Of a stretch of 64,000 nucleotides of DNA, positions 21,022 through 28,458 are shown in pieces. Where the stretch lies: contig NZ_JAJEJQ010000001.1 in assembly GCF_021390575.1 (NCBI RefSeq), positions 868,001 through 932,000 on the forward strand. Direction: 5' to 3'. The position numbers and the translations under genes are program-made. Under the pieces are notes generated by a model that ran no database searches, was not told the origin of the DNA, and saw only the letters and a program-made list of their open reading frames with translations. The stretch is from Paraburkholderia adhaesiva. Its GTDB lineage: Bacteria > Pseudomonadota > Gammaproteobacteria > Burkholderiales > Burkholderiaceae. Position 1 is the first letter of the stretch. Each line of letters opens with the position of its first letter.

Positions 21022-21058
21022 AAAAAAAGGTGCGGATACCCTTTCGGGCACCGCACCG
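21022..21058 (-). terminator. Rho-independent terminator of the porin gene
   Basis: Read on the minus strand, GGTGCGG-T-GCCC, loop GAAA, GGG and TCCGCACC form a bulged stem followed by seven T's. It sits about 60 bp past the porin stop codon. Confidence 0.8.
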
Positions 21059-21119
21059 ATACGCGCCTCTCGCAGCAGCGTGAAAACGTCGTTACAGCTG
21101 TTCTGTGGGCACCCGTCGA

Positions 21120-22277
21120 TTAGAACGAGTGCTGGATGCCTGCATACACGCCGGTCTGTGCCTTGCCCAGCGTCGGGTTGCCCGTTGCAACCGAAGTGCC
21201 GGGGTTGTTGGCGTTCAGACCGAAGTTGGCCGCCTTGCTGTTCTGCACCGTTGCGACCTGCATGTCGAGCAGCGTGCGCTTGGACAGGTTGTACGAACCG
21301 CCGATCGTGTACAGCGTGGCGTTGCCGCCGCCGTTGTTCGCGTTGACGTGGTAGATCGCCCCGATGAGCGCCGCAGCCGACGTGGCCTGCCAGGTCACAC
21401 CGCCCCAGAAGTGGTCGAGCGTGGTCGGCTGGCCTATTGCCGTGCCGGTCATGCCCGCCGTGCGGATGGCTTCGTAACCGGCCTGAACCTTGAACGCGCC
21501 GAGGAACACGTTGAGCATCGCCATGTAATCGCGCGAGTAGGCGAAGGGGCCCTCGGAGACGTTGGCATCGTTGATCGTGTCGGCGTACGGGCCGCCGAGC
21601 GAACCGTTCTTCGGGTTGCGGATTTCGTCGTACAGGCCGCGGACCTGGAACAGCGCGCTCGTGTACGTCAGCTGGAGACCGGCTTCACGACCTTGCGGGG
21701 TCGTGCCGTTGCCGTTCCAGCTCGTCGCGTTCGAGAACGCGTACTGGCCGTACACATCGAAGCCGTACCAGTTCGGCGACTGGTACGAAATGTTGTTGCT
21801 CGACTGCGGCCAGTTACGTCCGCGGACCATCGATGCCGACGACCAGTTCGACTGGCCGAACGGGTCGAAGTCCCAAATGCCGTTTGAGATAAAGAGCATG
21901 CGGCCCAACAGCATCGTACCGAACTGGTCGTTGGCCATACCGATGGTCGCCCAGCGATTCCAGAGTTCGCCGCCGCCGGGGCCTGCACCCGTTGCCGTGC
22001 TGAAGCTGCCTTCCAGGTGGAAGAGGACCTTGTTGCCACCACCGATGTCTTCAACACCCTTCATGCCCCACAGGCTCGTGCCCCAGTAGCCGCTTTCGAG
22101 CAGAGTCTGGCTCGTGGTGCGGGTGGCCGCCCCCGCACCGGTTCCGAGGTTGTTAGTGCCAATGCCGTTCATATACGCGATACCTGCGTCGAGGCGGCCG
22201 AACAGCGTGACGCTGCTCTGGGCGTGCGCGACTACTCCAGCAGACATCAGTGCAGCGGCAAGCAAAGCTTTCTTCAT
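21120..22277 (-). CDS. General porin (Burkholderia OmpC/Omp38-like, porin_4 family)
   Basis: A 385-aa outer-membrane trimeric porin. The signal peptide MKKALLAAALMSAGVVAHA is followed by QSSVTLFGRLDAG, the standard first strand of beta-proteobacterial porins. VEDIGGGNKVLFHLEG and the ending GKAQTGVYAGIQHSF, with a terminal Phe, are typical and support insertion by the BAM machinery. Alternating strands with G/Y/W girdles run throughout. The start at MKKAL is preferred over an in-frame ATG four codons earlier because the GGAGG site lies between them. A 31-bp dyad lies about 230 bp upstream (22507–22537), so expression may be regulated. Confidence 0.94.
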   Translation of the reverse strand: MKKALLAAALMSAGVVAHAQSSVTLFGRLDAGIAYMNGIGTNNLGTGAGAATRTTSQTLLESGYWGTSLWGMKGVEDIGGGNKVLFHLEGSFSTATGAGPGGGELWNRWATIGMANDQFGTMLLGRMLFISNGIWDFDPFGQSNWSSASMVRGRNWPQSSNNISYQSPNWYGFDVYGQYAFSNATSWNGNGTTPQGREAGLQLTYTSALFQVRGLYDEIRNPKNGSLGGPYADTINDANVSEGPFAYSRDYMAMLNVFLGAFKVQAGYEAIRTAGMTGTAIGQPTTLDHFWGGVTWQATSAAALIGAIYHVNANNGGGNATLYTIGGSYNLSKRTLLDMQVATVQNSKAANFGLNANNPGTSVATGNPTLGKAQTGVYAGIQHSF

Positions 22278-22506
22278 GTTCTCCTCCATACCCTGTCAAA
22301 GAGTCAACCTAAGTACTGCGAAAGACGTCCGTGCGCATGAGAGCGCAGCGAACAGGAATCGTCATCGCACGAGGGAGAGTTGCCCTGGGGACCGGCGCAC
22401 GGGCCACGGCGCGGCCCGGTTGGACGGTTGAGTCGTCATGCAGATCCCCTGGTTGACTGGCATCTCCCGTTCTTATTTGAAGTAAAACTACTTTTAACGA
22501 ACTTCG

Positions 22507-22537
22507 TTTTGCTACTTTGGTTACCAATCTAGCAAAA
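22507..22537. promoter_or_regulatory. 31-bp imperfect dyad upstream of the porin gene
   Basis: Outer arms TTTTGCTA and TAGCAAAA (8 bp) and inner arms TTGGT and ACCAA (5 bp) share the same centre at base 22522, with two mismatched bases between arms on each side. The inner half resembles LacI- or GntR-type operators. It could also fold as a hairpin, but it lies well away from any gene end. Confidence 0.55.
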
Positions 22538-22785
22538 AAGGTCCGTGGCGGCGAACAAAATCGCTTGTGGGGCGGGGTGTGTCGTCAAATTGCAATAGGG
22601 CCTTCTTGAGCTGTCCCTCAGGCATCTCAAAAAAAGTGACGGGAGGCCTTATCGGACAAGGGGCGCGTGGTTGCGCCGATGCGGTTGCGATTCGACCGCG
22701 TTGAGGATTGCCACTATTGACACGGGGAATTGCCGGGAGTAAAGGCAAGCGCCCCTTCGGATGCTGGGAGCGGGCGTGGAGGTGC

Positions 22786-22824
22786 GGGGGAAATAAAAAA
22801 GAAAGGCGCTGAAAGCGCCTTGTC
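22786..22824 (-). terminator. Rho-independent terminator of the hisQMP-like operon
   Basis: On the minus strand, AGGCGCT-TTC-AGCGCCT is followed by TTTCTTTTTTATTT. It lies about 65 bp beyond the ATPase stop. Confidence 0.85.
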
Positions 22825-22885
22825 ATACTACTTTTGCTACATCGCTGCGTTGCCGGTCATGCCGCAGCGACGATGGGCGGGCCGA

Positions 22886-23677
22886 CTACTTGAGACTGCC
22901 GGAAATGAACTGCCGCAGCCGCTCGCTCTTCGGATTGCCGAAGACCTCGGACGGGTGGCCTTCTTCTTCGACGCGGCCCTGATGCAGGAACATCACATGG
23001 TTCGAGACGTTGCGCGCGAAACCCATCTCGTGCGTCACGACGATCATCGTGCGGCCTTCTTCGGCGAGTTTCTGCATGACCTTCAGCACTTCGCCCACGA
23101 GTTCGGGGTCGAGCGCCGAGGTCGGTTCGTCGAACAGCATGACATCGGGGTGCATGGCCAGTGCGCGCGCGATCGCCACGCGCTGCTGCTGGCCGCCGGA
23201 CAGATGCGACGGATACTGCTTCTCCACGCGCGGCGCGAGGCCCACCTTCTCGAGGTATTCGCGCGCACGCTCCTCGGCTTCCTTGCGCGGAATGCCGAGC
23301 ACGTGCACGGGTGCCTCGATGACGTTTTCCAGCACCGTCATGTGCGACCACAGGTTGAAGTGCTGGAACACCATCGCAAGTTTGGTGCGCACGTTCTGAA
23401 GCTGCTTCGTGTCGGCCACCTGCAACGCGCCGCTGCGCGCGTCGGGACGCGTGCGGACCTCTTCGCCGTCGACGACGATGCGCCCGGCGTTCGGCTGTTC
23501 GAGAAAGTTGATGCAGCGCAGCATCGTGCTCTTGCCGGAGCCGGAAGAGCCGATCACGCTGATCACGTCGCCGGCGTTCGCCGTAAGCGAAACGCCCTTG
23601 AGCACTTCATGGTCGCCGTACCGCTTGTGCAGGTCATCGACGAAAAGCTTTTGCGTCTGGGATTTCATCAGGGTCAT
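22886..23677 (-). CDS. hisP: Basic amino-acid ABC transporter, ATPase
   Basis: A 263-aa ABC ATPase of the polar amino-acid family. Walker A is GSSGSGKST, the signature [15 protein letters not shown], and Walker [31 protein letters not shown] is typical of HisP/GlnQ. The opening [20 protein letters not shown] and [30 protein letters not shown] with its longer loop fit HisP-type histidine/lysine/arginine/ornithine systems. The start may be 9 bases lower, at MKSQTQ; neither ATG has a good ribosome site. It is the last gene of a three-gene operon with two permeases; no binding protein is in the window. Confidence 0.93.
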   Translation of the reverse strand: MTLMKSQTQKLFVDDLHKRYGDHEVLKGVSLTANAGDVISVIGSSGSGKSTMLRCINFLEQPNAGRIVVDGEEVRTRPDARSGALQVADTKQLQNVRTKLAMVFQHFNLWSHMTVLENVIEAPVHVLGIPRKEAEERAREYLEKVGLAPRVEKQYPSHLSGGQQQRVAIARALAMHPDVMLFDEPTSALDPELVGEVLKVMQKLAEEGRTMIVVTHEMGFARNVSNHVMFLHQGRVEEEGHPSEVFGNPKSERLRQFISGSLK

Positions 23678-23689
23678 AGGTAGCGGTGC

Positions 23690-24412
23690 TCACTTGCCAA
23701 GCGGTCGCAGATACGCGAGCCAGCGGCGCTCGGCCTGGCGGAACAGCCACACGAGCGTGAACGAAATAAGCAGGTAGAGCAGGGCGGCGATGCCGAACGC
23801 GGTGAACGTCTGGTAGGTCGCCGAGTTGACGTCGCGTGCGATCTTGAGGATGTCCGGCACGGTGGCCGTGAACGCGACTGTGGTCGCGTGCAGCATCAGG
23901 ATCACTTCGTTGCTGTAGTAGGGCAGCGCCCGGCGCAGCGCCGAAGGCAGGATCACGCGGCGATAGAGCGTGAACGACGACATCCCGTACGCGCGCGCGG
24001 CTTCGATCTCGCCGTAGGGTGTGGCCTTGATCGCACCCGCGAAAATTTCGGTCGTGTACGCGCAGGTGTTGAGCGCGAACGCGAGCAGCGTGCAGTTCAT
24101 GCCGCTGCGAAAGAATGCGCCCGTGATCTCGTGGTTGTGAATGATCTCGAGGCTATAGATGCCCGTGTAGAAGAGCAGCAACTGCACGTAGAGCGGCGTG
24201 CCACGGAAGATGTACGTGTAGAGCCACACGAGGCCCGCGAGCCACTTCCGCTTCGAGACGCGCGCGACGGCGAGCGGCACCGACATGCAGAAGCCGATGC
24301 CGATCGACACGACGAGCAGCCATAGCGTGATGGCGACGCCGGTGAAGTGATAGCCGTCGGAGAAGAGATAGTTGCGCCAGTACTGCTGGATCAGCTGGAT
24401 GAGGTCTTGCAT
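23690..24412 (-). CDS. hisM: Basic amino-acid ABC transporter permease HisM-like
   Basis: A 240-aa inner-membrane permease with about five helices. The EAA loop EIEAARAYGMSSFTLYRRVILPSALRRALP contains the family's conserved EAA…G pattern that docks the ATPase. The opening LIQLIQQYWRNYLFSDGYHFTGVAITLWLL matches HisM/ArtM-type permeases. It forms a heterodimer with the HisQ-like permease encoded directly upstream, 26 bp away, and is followed by the ATPase after 12 bp, so one transcript is likely. Confidence 0.92.
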   Translation of the reverse strand: MQDLIQLIQQYWRNYLFSDGYHFTGVAITLWLLVVSIGIGFCMSVPLAVARVSKRKWLAGLVWLYTYIFRGTPLYVQLLLFYTGIYSLEIIHNHEITGAFFRSGMNCTLLAFALNTCAYTTEIFAGAIKATPYGEIEAARAYGMSSFTLYRRVILPSALRRALPYYSNEVILMLHATTVAFTATVPDILKIARDVNSATYQTFTAFGIAALLYLLISFTLVWLFRQAERRWLAYLRPLGK

Positions 24413-24438
24413 TATGGTTGGCCTTATCAGCGGTCCGC

Positions 24439-25128
24439 TTAGAGGTCTGCCTTGCGCACGCCGGTGGAGTAGCGCTTTTCGAGGTACATCAGCACGAAGT
24501 TCGACACGGTCGTGACGATGAGATAGATCGCGCCCGCGACCAGCGTAAAGAAGAAGAACCGGAGCGTTCCCTTGCCGGCGTCCTGGCTTGCCTTGACGAC
24601 GTCGGCGAGGCCGATGATCGACACGAGCGCCGTCGACTTGACGAGCACCTGCCAGTTGTTGCCGATGCCCGGCAGGGCGAAGCGCATCATCTGCGGAAAC
24701 ATGATGCGGCGAAAGACCTGCCAGTTCGTCATGCCGTAGGCGTGTCCCGCCTCGAGCTGGCCGCGCGGTACCGCGATGAACGCGCCACGGAAGGTTTCGG
24801 TGAAGTACGCGCCGTAGATGAAGCCCAGCACGATCACGCCTGCAACGAACGGATCGATGTCGATCTGGTCCCAGCCGACCGCGTCAGTGAAGTTGTTGAG
24901 CCAGATCTGCAGGCTGTAGAAGAGCAGCAGCATCAGCACGAGATCGGGCACACCGCGAATCAGCGTGGTGTAGACCGTGCCCGCGCCGTAGGCGACGCGG
25001 TTCTTCGAGAGTTTCGCCGCCGCGCCGATCAGCCCGAGTACGAACGACAGCACGAGCGACAGCACGGAGAGCTTGACCGTCTGCCAGGTGCCGGCGAGGA
25101 TCAGCGGGCCGTAGCCTTGAAGAAACAT
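24439..25128 (-). CDS. hisQ: Basic amino-acid ABC transporter permease HisQ-like
   Basis: A 229-aa inner-membrane permease paired with the HisM-like one. It opens with FLQGYGPLILAGTWQTVKLSVLS and has the EAA loop QLEAGHAYGMTNWQVFRRIMFPQM. IRGVPDLVLMLLLFY is the family-typical periplasmic/helix stretch. The start at MFLQGYG has AGGA 8 bp upstream; an in-frame ATG earlier is weaker. This is the first structural gene of the operon. It is preceded by a leader of at least 300 nt with a 7-bp hairpin (25171–25189) and a candidate leader peptide gene (25432–25530). Confidence 0.92.
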   Translation of the reverse strand: MFLQGYGPLILAGTWQTVKLSVLSLVLSFVLGLIGAAAKLSKNRVAYGAGTVYTTLIRGVPDLVLMLLLFYSLQIWLNNFTDAVGWDQIDIDPFVAGVIVLGFIYGAYFTETFRGAFIAVPRGQLEAGHAYGMTNWQVFRRIMFPQMMRFALPGIGNNWQVLVKSTALVSIIGLADVVKASQDAGKGTLRFFFFTLVAGAIYLIVTTVSNFVLMYLEKRYSTGVRKADL

Positions 25129-25170
25129 AGATGGGTCCTGGGCGGGGCGCCAGGTGCGCACCGCGAAAGG

Positions 25171-25189
25171 CGTGGCGCCTCACGCCACG
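25171..25189 (-). promoter_or_regulatory. Hairpin 42 bp upstream of hisQ
   Basis: CGTGGCG pairs with CGCCACG around a 5-base loop. It could be the distal element of a leader-based control or a simple mRNA stem. There is no T-run after it, so it is not an obvious terminator. Confidence 0.4.
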
Positions 25190-25431
25190 GTTCAAATCCG
25201 TTCATGAACGTCCAGCCGGTCGGGCGGGGCATCCGCCGCAACTGGCACTCGCGCTTTCCTCGTGTCCGGTTTTGCGGACGTTGGCGCGTGTGCGACTGGG
25301 TGTTCGACTGCTGGTGTGACTGCGCGCGAACGGCGGCCGTCACTGCGGGTGTCACTCTATATACGAAGCCCGGGATTGGTCTATCGGGTCTGGCCCCGGG
25401 CGTCGCTGGTCAATTGTGTATTGTCTCGTGC

Positions 25432-25530
25432 TTACTTGCCTGTATAGATATCAAAGTCACAGCGCTGCTTCACAATCCTGTCGAACCAACGGCCTTGTCG
25501 CATCGACGTCCAGGCCGACGCTTGGGCCAT
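25432..25530 (-). CDS. Candidate 32-aa leader peptide upstream of hisQMP
   Basis: A small ORF on the operon's own strand that ends 303 bp before hisQ. The longer form starts at ATG 25530 with a GGAGG about 12 bp upstream; a shorter 23-aa form starts at ATG 25503. The C-terminal half is striking: RWFDRIVKQ followed by RCDFDIYTGK and TAA. The final ten codons include TGT, TTT, GAT, TAT and ACA, poor in GC for this genome, as expected if peptide and codon identity matter. The layout (short basic/aromatic peptide, long leader, basic amino-acid transporter) recalls ornithine-sensing SpeFL, whose peptide also has an FDF-type end. That parallel is an inference. It could also be a chance ORF or a relic of a binding protein end. 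Confidence 0.4.
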   Translation of the reverse strand: MAQASAWTSMRQGRWFDRIVKQRCDFDIYTGK

Positions 25531-26064
25531 TGGGCGTTTTGGCCTCCGGCGGCGGATGACTTGCGTCGATGTCGACGCGCACCGCCCCTCCCACTCGTTC
25601 GCGGCGGCACAGCCCGCTACGACGGGAAATACGACACGCGTTGCGGACTTTCCTCGCGGTTCTCCGTGTACGGGCGGCGCAGGTGCGCCCCCGCTGACGT
25701 GTCCAACTGACTTGTCCGCGTTCTTTGTCCGCTGTCGTTGTCCGTTTCGTCGGTTTGGTGCTGCTGGCGCGCGGCGGGTTTGCGGCCGGATGCCGCCGAC
25801 AGGCGATCAAAATACGGGTCCGATGCCAAGGCAACCGGCCCTGTGGTCCGGTCGGGAGCCGCGCAAGGAACGGTCCAACAGAAAAGCGCGGTATTTTAAC
25901 CGATGGCGAGGCCCGCGCGAGATTGTTGGTCAGGATTGTGGCTGGGTGCAGACGCCGCAGCCCATTGAAGTTACTGGCGAAACGATGCGGTGCACGGGTG
26001 CCGGTTGTGTCGCGGGGCTGTCGCCCTTACCTTCGGGTATCGCAATGAACTCCGGGAGAATCCG

Positions 26065-26763
26065 ATGCTCGCCATCCGACGCGCCGATGAACGCGGCCAC
26101 GCCAACCACGGCTGGCTCGACACGTTTCACAGCTTTTCCTTCGCCGATTACTACGACCCGGAGCACGTCCACTACGGTGCGCTGCGTGTGCTCAATGACG
26201 ACCGCGTCGCGGGCGGACAGGGTTTCGGCGCGCACGGCCATAGTGACATGGAGATCGTGACCTACGTGCTGGACGGTGCGCTTGCACACCGCGACAGCAT
26301 GGGCAATGGTTCGACCATTCGTCCGGGCGACGTCCAGCGCATGAGCGCGGGAACCGGCGTGATGCACAGCGAATTCAACGCGTCGCGTGAGGACGAGGTG
26401 CATCTGCTGCAGATCTGGCTGCTGCCGCGCGAACGTGGCGGGGCACCGGGCTACGAGGAAAAGCTCTTCTCCGACGCCGACAAGCGTGGCCGGCTGCGCG
26501 TGATCGCATCGCCTGACGGACGCGACGGCTCGGTGACGGTGCAGTCCGATGCGTCGATCTACGCCGCGCTGATCGACGGTGACGAGCGCGCGCAATACGC
26601 CGTGCCGGCCGGCCGACGCGCGTACGTCCACGTGGCGCGCGGCGCGGTGGAGGTCAACGGCGAGCGGCTTGGCGCAGGCGATGCAGCGCTGATCGAGGCA
26701 GAAGACAGCGTCGTGCTTGCCAACGGCGACAAGGCGGAAGTGCTGCTGTTCGATCTCGCCTGA
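26065..26763 (+). CDS. Pirin family protein (YhhW-like)
   Basis: A 232-aa bicupin of the pirin family. The N-terminal cupin holds the metal ligands in HYGALRVLNDDRVAGG, FGAHGHSDMEIVTYVLDG and MSAGTGVMHSEFN. DEVHLLQIWLLP and the second cupin (residues about 140–230, VPAGRRAYVHVARGAVEVNG) match YhhW, a protein with quercetinase activity in E. coli. The natural substrate is unknown. The start at MLAIRRADERGHANHGWLDT has GGGAGAA before it; the in-frame upstream extension is not conserved. It is convergent with the Spy/CpxP-like gene and shares the terminator that follows. Confidence 0.92.
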   Translation: MLAIRRADERGHANHGWLDTFHSFSFADYYDPEHVHYGALRVLNDDRVAGGQGFGAHGHSDMEIVTYVLDGALAHRDSMGNGSTIRPGDVQRMSAGTGVMHSEFNASREDEVHLLQIWLLPRERGGAPGYEEKLFSDADKRGRLRVIASPDGRDGSVTVQSDASIYAALIDGDERAQYAVPAGRRAYVHVARGAVEVNGERLGAGDAALIEAEDSVVLANGDKAEVLLFDLA

Positions 26764-26817
26764 CCTCCGCGCTGCGCTCCCGACCGAACCCGGCCACCGT
26801 GCTACGTTAAACGCGCA

Positions 26818-26851
26818 GCAAAAAAGCGCCGCGGTGCAAACCGCGGCGCTT
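26818..26851. terminator. Hairpin terminator between pirin and Spy/CpxP-like genes
   Basis: A 12-bp perfect stem (AAGCGCCGCGGT and complement, loop GCAA) with an A-run on its left. It gives a proper T-run for the minus-strand Spy/CpxP-like transcript and a weaker one for the pirin gene. Confidence 0.82.
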
Positions 26852-26947
26852 CGATTCTGGCCAGCTACTTCGGGCTGCCCGTTTCGCCTGACGCGCTCAG
26901 GTTATCCCGCGCGTCAGGCATCTGCCGGGCGTGCGGGGATTCCCCGC

Positions 26948-27493
26948 TTACTGGGCCTGTGCCGCCGACGCCGCGCCGCGATGCTGCTCCCAGTGCTGAC
27001 GCATCTTTTCGCCACGCTGTTCCATCTTCGCGAAGTGCTCCTTGAGCGCGGAGCTGACGGTAGTCTTCTGTTGGTCGTTCAGGCCGTTATAGAACGCGAG
27101 CCACGCCTGCGCGTTCTGCTCGCGCAGTTGCGCGTTCTGCTGCTCGACCTGCTGGCGCGCCGTATGCAGCGCGTTCATGTCGAGGATGGGCTGGTTCTTC
27201 ATCGAATCGAACTGCTGCTTCAGTTGTTCGAAATTCTTGCGCGACTGCTCGTGATTCTGCTTCATCGTGTTGACCGCGGCCTGCCATTGTTTTTCCTGGT
27301 CGGCGTTCAGGTTCAGCTTGTCGTGCAATTTCTTGAAGCCCATCATGAAATCGCCGCCGTGCATACGATGCATGCCCGGGCCGCCGGGGCCGCCAGGGCC
27401 ACCCGCGGGCGGCATCTGGGCGTGGGCAGCGCCTGCCGTGAGGGCGAGCGCGGCGGTAGCGATTGCGAGAAAGCGCGAAGTCTTCTTGTACAT
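26948..27493 (-). CDS. Spy/CpxP-like periplasmic protein (LTXXQ family)
   Basis: A 181-aa secreted protein with signal peptide MYKKTSRFLAIATAALALTAG ending AAHA. A Gly/Pro/Met-rich segment follows, then a long helical, Gln/Lys/Asn-rich body. KLNLNADQEKQWQAAVNTM and YNGLNDQQKTTVSSALKEHF are two LTxxQ-like motifs, the hallmark of Spy/CpxP proteins. These are periplasmic chaperones or sensors of envelope stress. AGGAG lies 7 bp before the ATG. It is divergent from an OmpR/EnvZ-like pair, the same geometry as cpxP–cpxRA in E. coli, and a GTAAC-N5-GTAAC motif lies between them. Confidence 0.85.
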   Translation of the reverse strand: MYKKTSRFLAIATAALALTAGAAHAQMPPAGGPGGPGGPGMHRMHGGDFMMGFKKLHDKLNLNADQEKQWQAAVNTMKQNHEQSRKNFEQLKQQFDSMKNQPILDMNALHTARQQVEQQNAQLREQNAQAWLAFYNGLNDQQKTTVSSALKEHFAKMEQRGEKMRQHWEQHRGAASAAQAQ

Positions 27494-27656
27494 CGTGATG
27501 CTCCTGATAAATCCGGGAAGGGTTTTATCCGGTGGGGGTCTTGCCAGGTGGTTGGGCAGTTGCCGCATCCGGTGACCCTAGCGTATCGGGCGCTCCGGCG
27601 GCGCGTGTTACGCAGGATGCCTCAGTCATTACGCGACATTACTAACGCCTTTCGCA

Positions 27657-27671
27657 GTAACACCTGGTAAC
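27657..27671. promoter_or_regulatory. GTAAC-N5-GTAAC motif, candidate response-regulator site
   Basis: Two GTAAC half-sites separated by exactly five bases, the format of CpxR/OmpR-type tandem sites (CpxR: GTAAA-N5-GTAAA). It lies in the divergent region, 56 bp from the response regulator ATG and 164 bp from the Spy/CpxP-like ATG. Confidence 0.5.
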
Positions 27672-27726
27672 CCAAAGTGCCTCCCGGTAAGGAAACGGCC
27701 TGCTCGCGCGCGTTACACTTCGTCCC

Positions 27727-28458
27727 ATGGCTACTCAAATCCTTGTCGTCGATGACGACCTCGAACTACGCGACCTGCTGCGCGACTATCTGGCGCGGCA
27801 GGGCATGGAAGTATCAGTGCTGCACGACGCGGGATCGCTCGAGCGGCGGCTCGAGCGCGAGCGTCCCGATCTGATCGTCCTCGACCTGATGATGCCAGGT
27901 GTGGACGGCCTCACCGCGCTGCGCAAGCTGCGTGCGTCCGGCGACGACATCCCCGTCATTATGCTCACCGCCCGCGCGGACGACGTGGACCGTATCGTCG
28001 GCCTCGAACTCGGCGCGGACGATTACCTCGGCAAGCCGTTCAACCCGCGCGAGCTGCTCGCGCGTGTGCAGGCCGTGCTGCGCCGCCGCCGCACGCTTGC
28101 GTCGGCCGCGGCGCCCGAGCAGCGCGAGCCGTTCTCTTTTGGCCGCTTCATACTGGATTTCCAGTCGCGCACGCTGCACCAGGAGGGCAAGCCCCTGATG
28201 CTGTCGGGCAGCGAGTTCGCGCTCCTGAAGATTTTCGTCAATCACCCCATGCGCACGCTCACGCGCGAGCGGCTGCTCGAACTGCTGCACGGCCCAGAGT
28301 ACGACGGCACCGACCGCGGCATTGACGTCCAGGTCTGGCGTCTGCGTCGTATCCTCGAAACCGACCCGTCCACGCCGCGTTTCATCCAGACGGTGCGCGG
28401 CCGCGGTTATGTGTTTGTGCCGGACGGCGAGCAGGGTAGCCATGCGCCGGCCGTTTGA
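27727..28458 (+). CDS. OmpR-family response regulator
   Basis: A 243-aa two-component regulator. The receiver domain (residues 1–120) has acidic pair Asp10/Asp11, phosphoacceptor Asp53 (LIVLDLMMPGVDG), Thr80 and Lys102 (GKPFNPREL). The C-terminal winged helix (about 135–235) has the OmpR/PhoB pattern with LSGSEFALLKIFVNHP and VRGRGYVFVP. By overall look it is closest to OmpR itself. It overlaps the histidine kinase gene by 17 bp, and a TACACT -10-like hexamer at 27714–27719 is very near the ATG, so a very short leader is possible. The divergent Spy/CpxP-like gene suggests an envelope-stress role. Confidence 0.93.
   Translation: MATQILVVDDDLELRDLLRDYLARQGMEVSVLHDAGSLERRLERERPDLIVLDLMMPGVDGLTALRKLRASGDDIPVIMLTARADDVDRIVGLELGADDYLGKPFNPRELLARVQAVLRRRRTLASAAAPEQREPFSFGRFILDFQSRTLHQEGKPLMLSGSEFALLKIFVNHPMRTLTRERLLELLHGPEYDGTDRGIDVQVWRLRRILETDPSTPRFIQTVRGRGYVFVPDGEQGSHAPAV

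Larger units (their letters stand above)
22278..22885. other. Regulatory region upstream of the porin gene
   Basis: No gene is supported in these 608 bases. The stretch 22470–22545 is AT-rich compared with its surroundings and carries several inverted repeats: AAGTA/TACTT (22480–22493), AACGAA/TTCGTT (22496–22508) and the large dyad at 22507–22537. The right end holds the terminator of the ABC transporter operon. Confidence 0.6.
25129..26064. other. 936-bp leader/intergenic region between hisQ and the pirin gene
   Basis: A substrate-binding protein gene would be expected here and is not found. The minus strand carries the small ORF at 25432–25530, then GCCCGGG/CCCGGGC arms (25369–25402 region) and the hairpin CGTGGCG/CGCCACG at 25171–25189. 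Three TTGTCCG copies lie at 25712–25744. A 70-codon hydrophilic open frame on the minus strand (25617–25829) is possible but unsupported. Base composition is more mixed than in the flanking genes. Confidence 0.5.

Noticed and set aside
25617..25829. 70-codon hydrophilic ORF upstream of the candidate leader peptide
   Set aside because: No clear ribosome site or family resemblance; overlaps competing frames on both strands.
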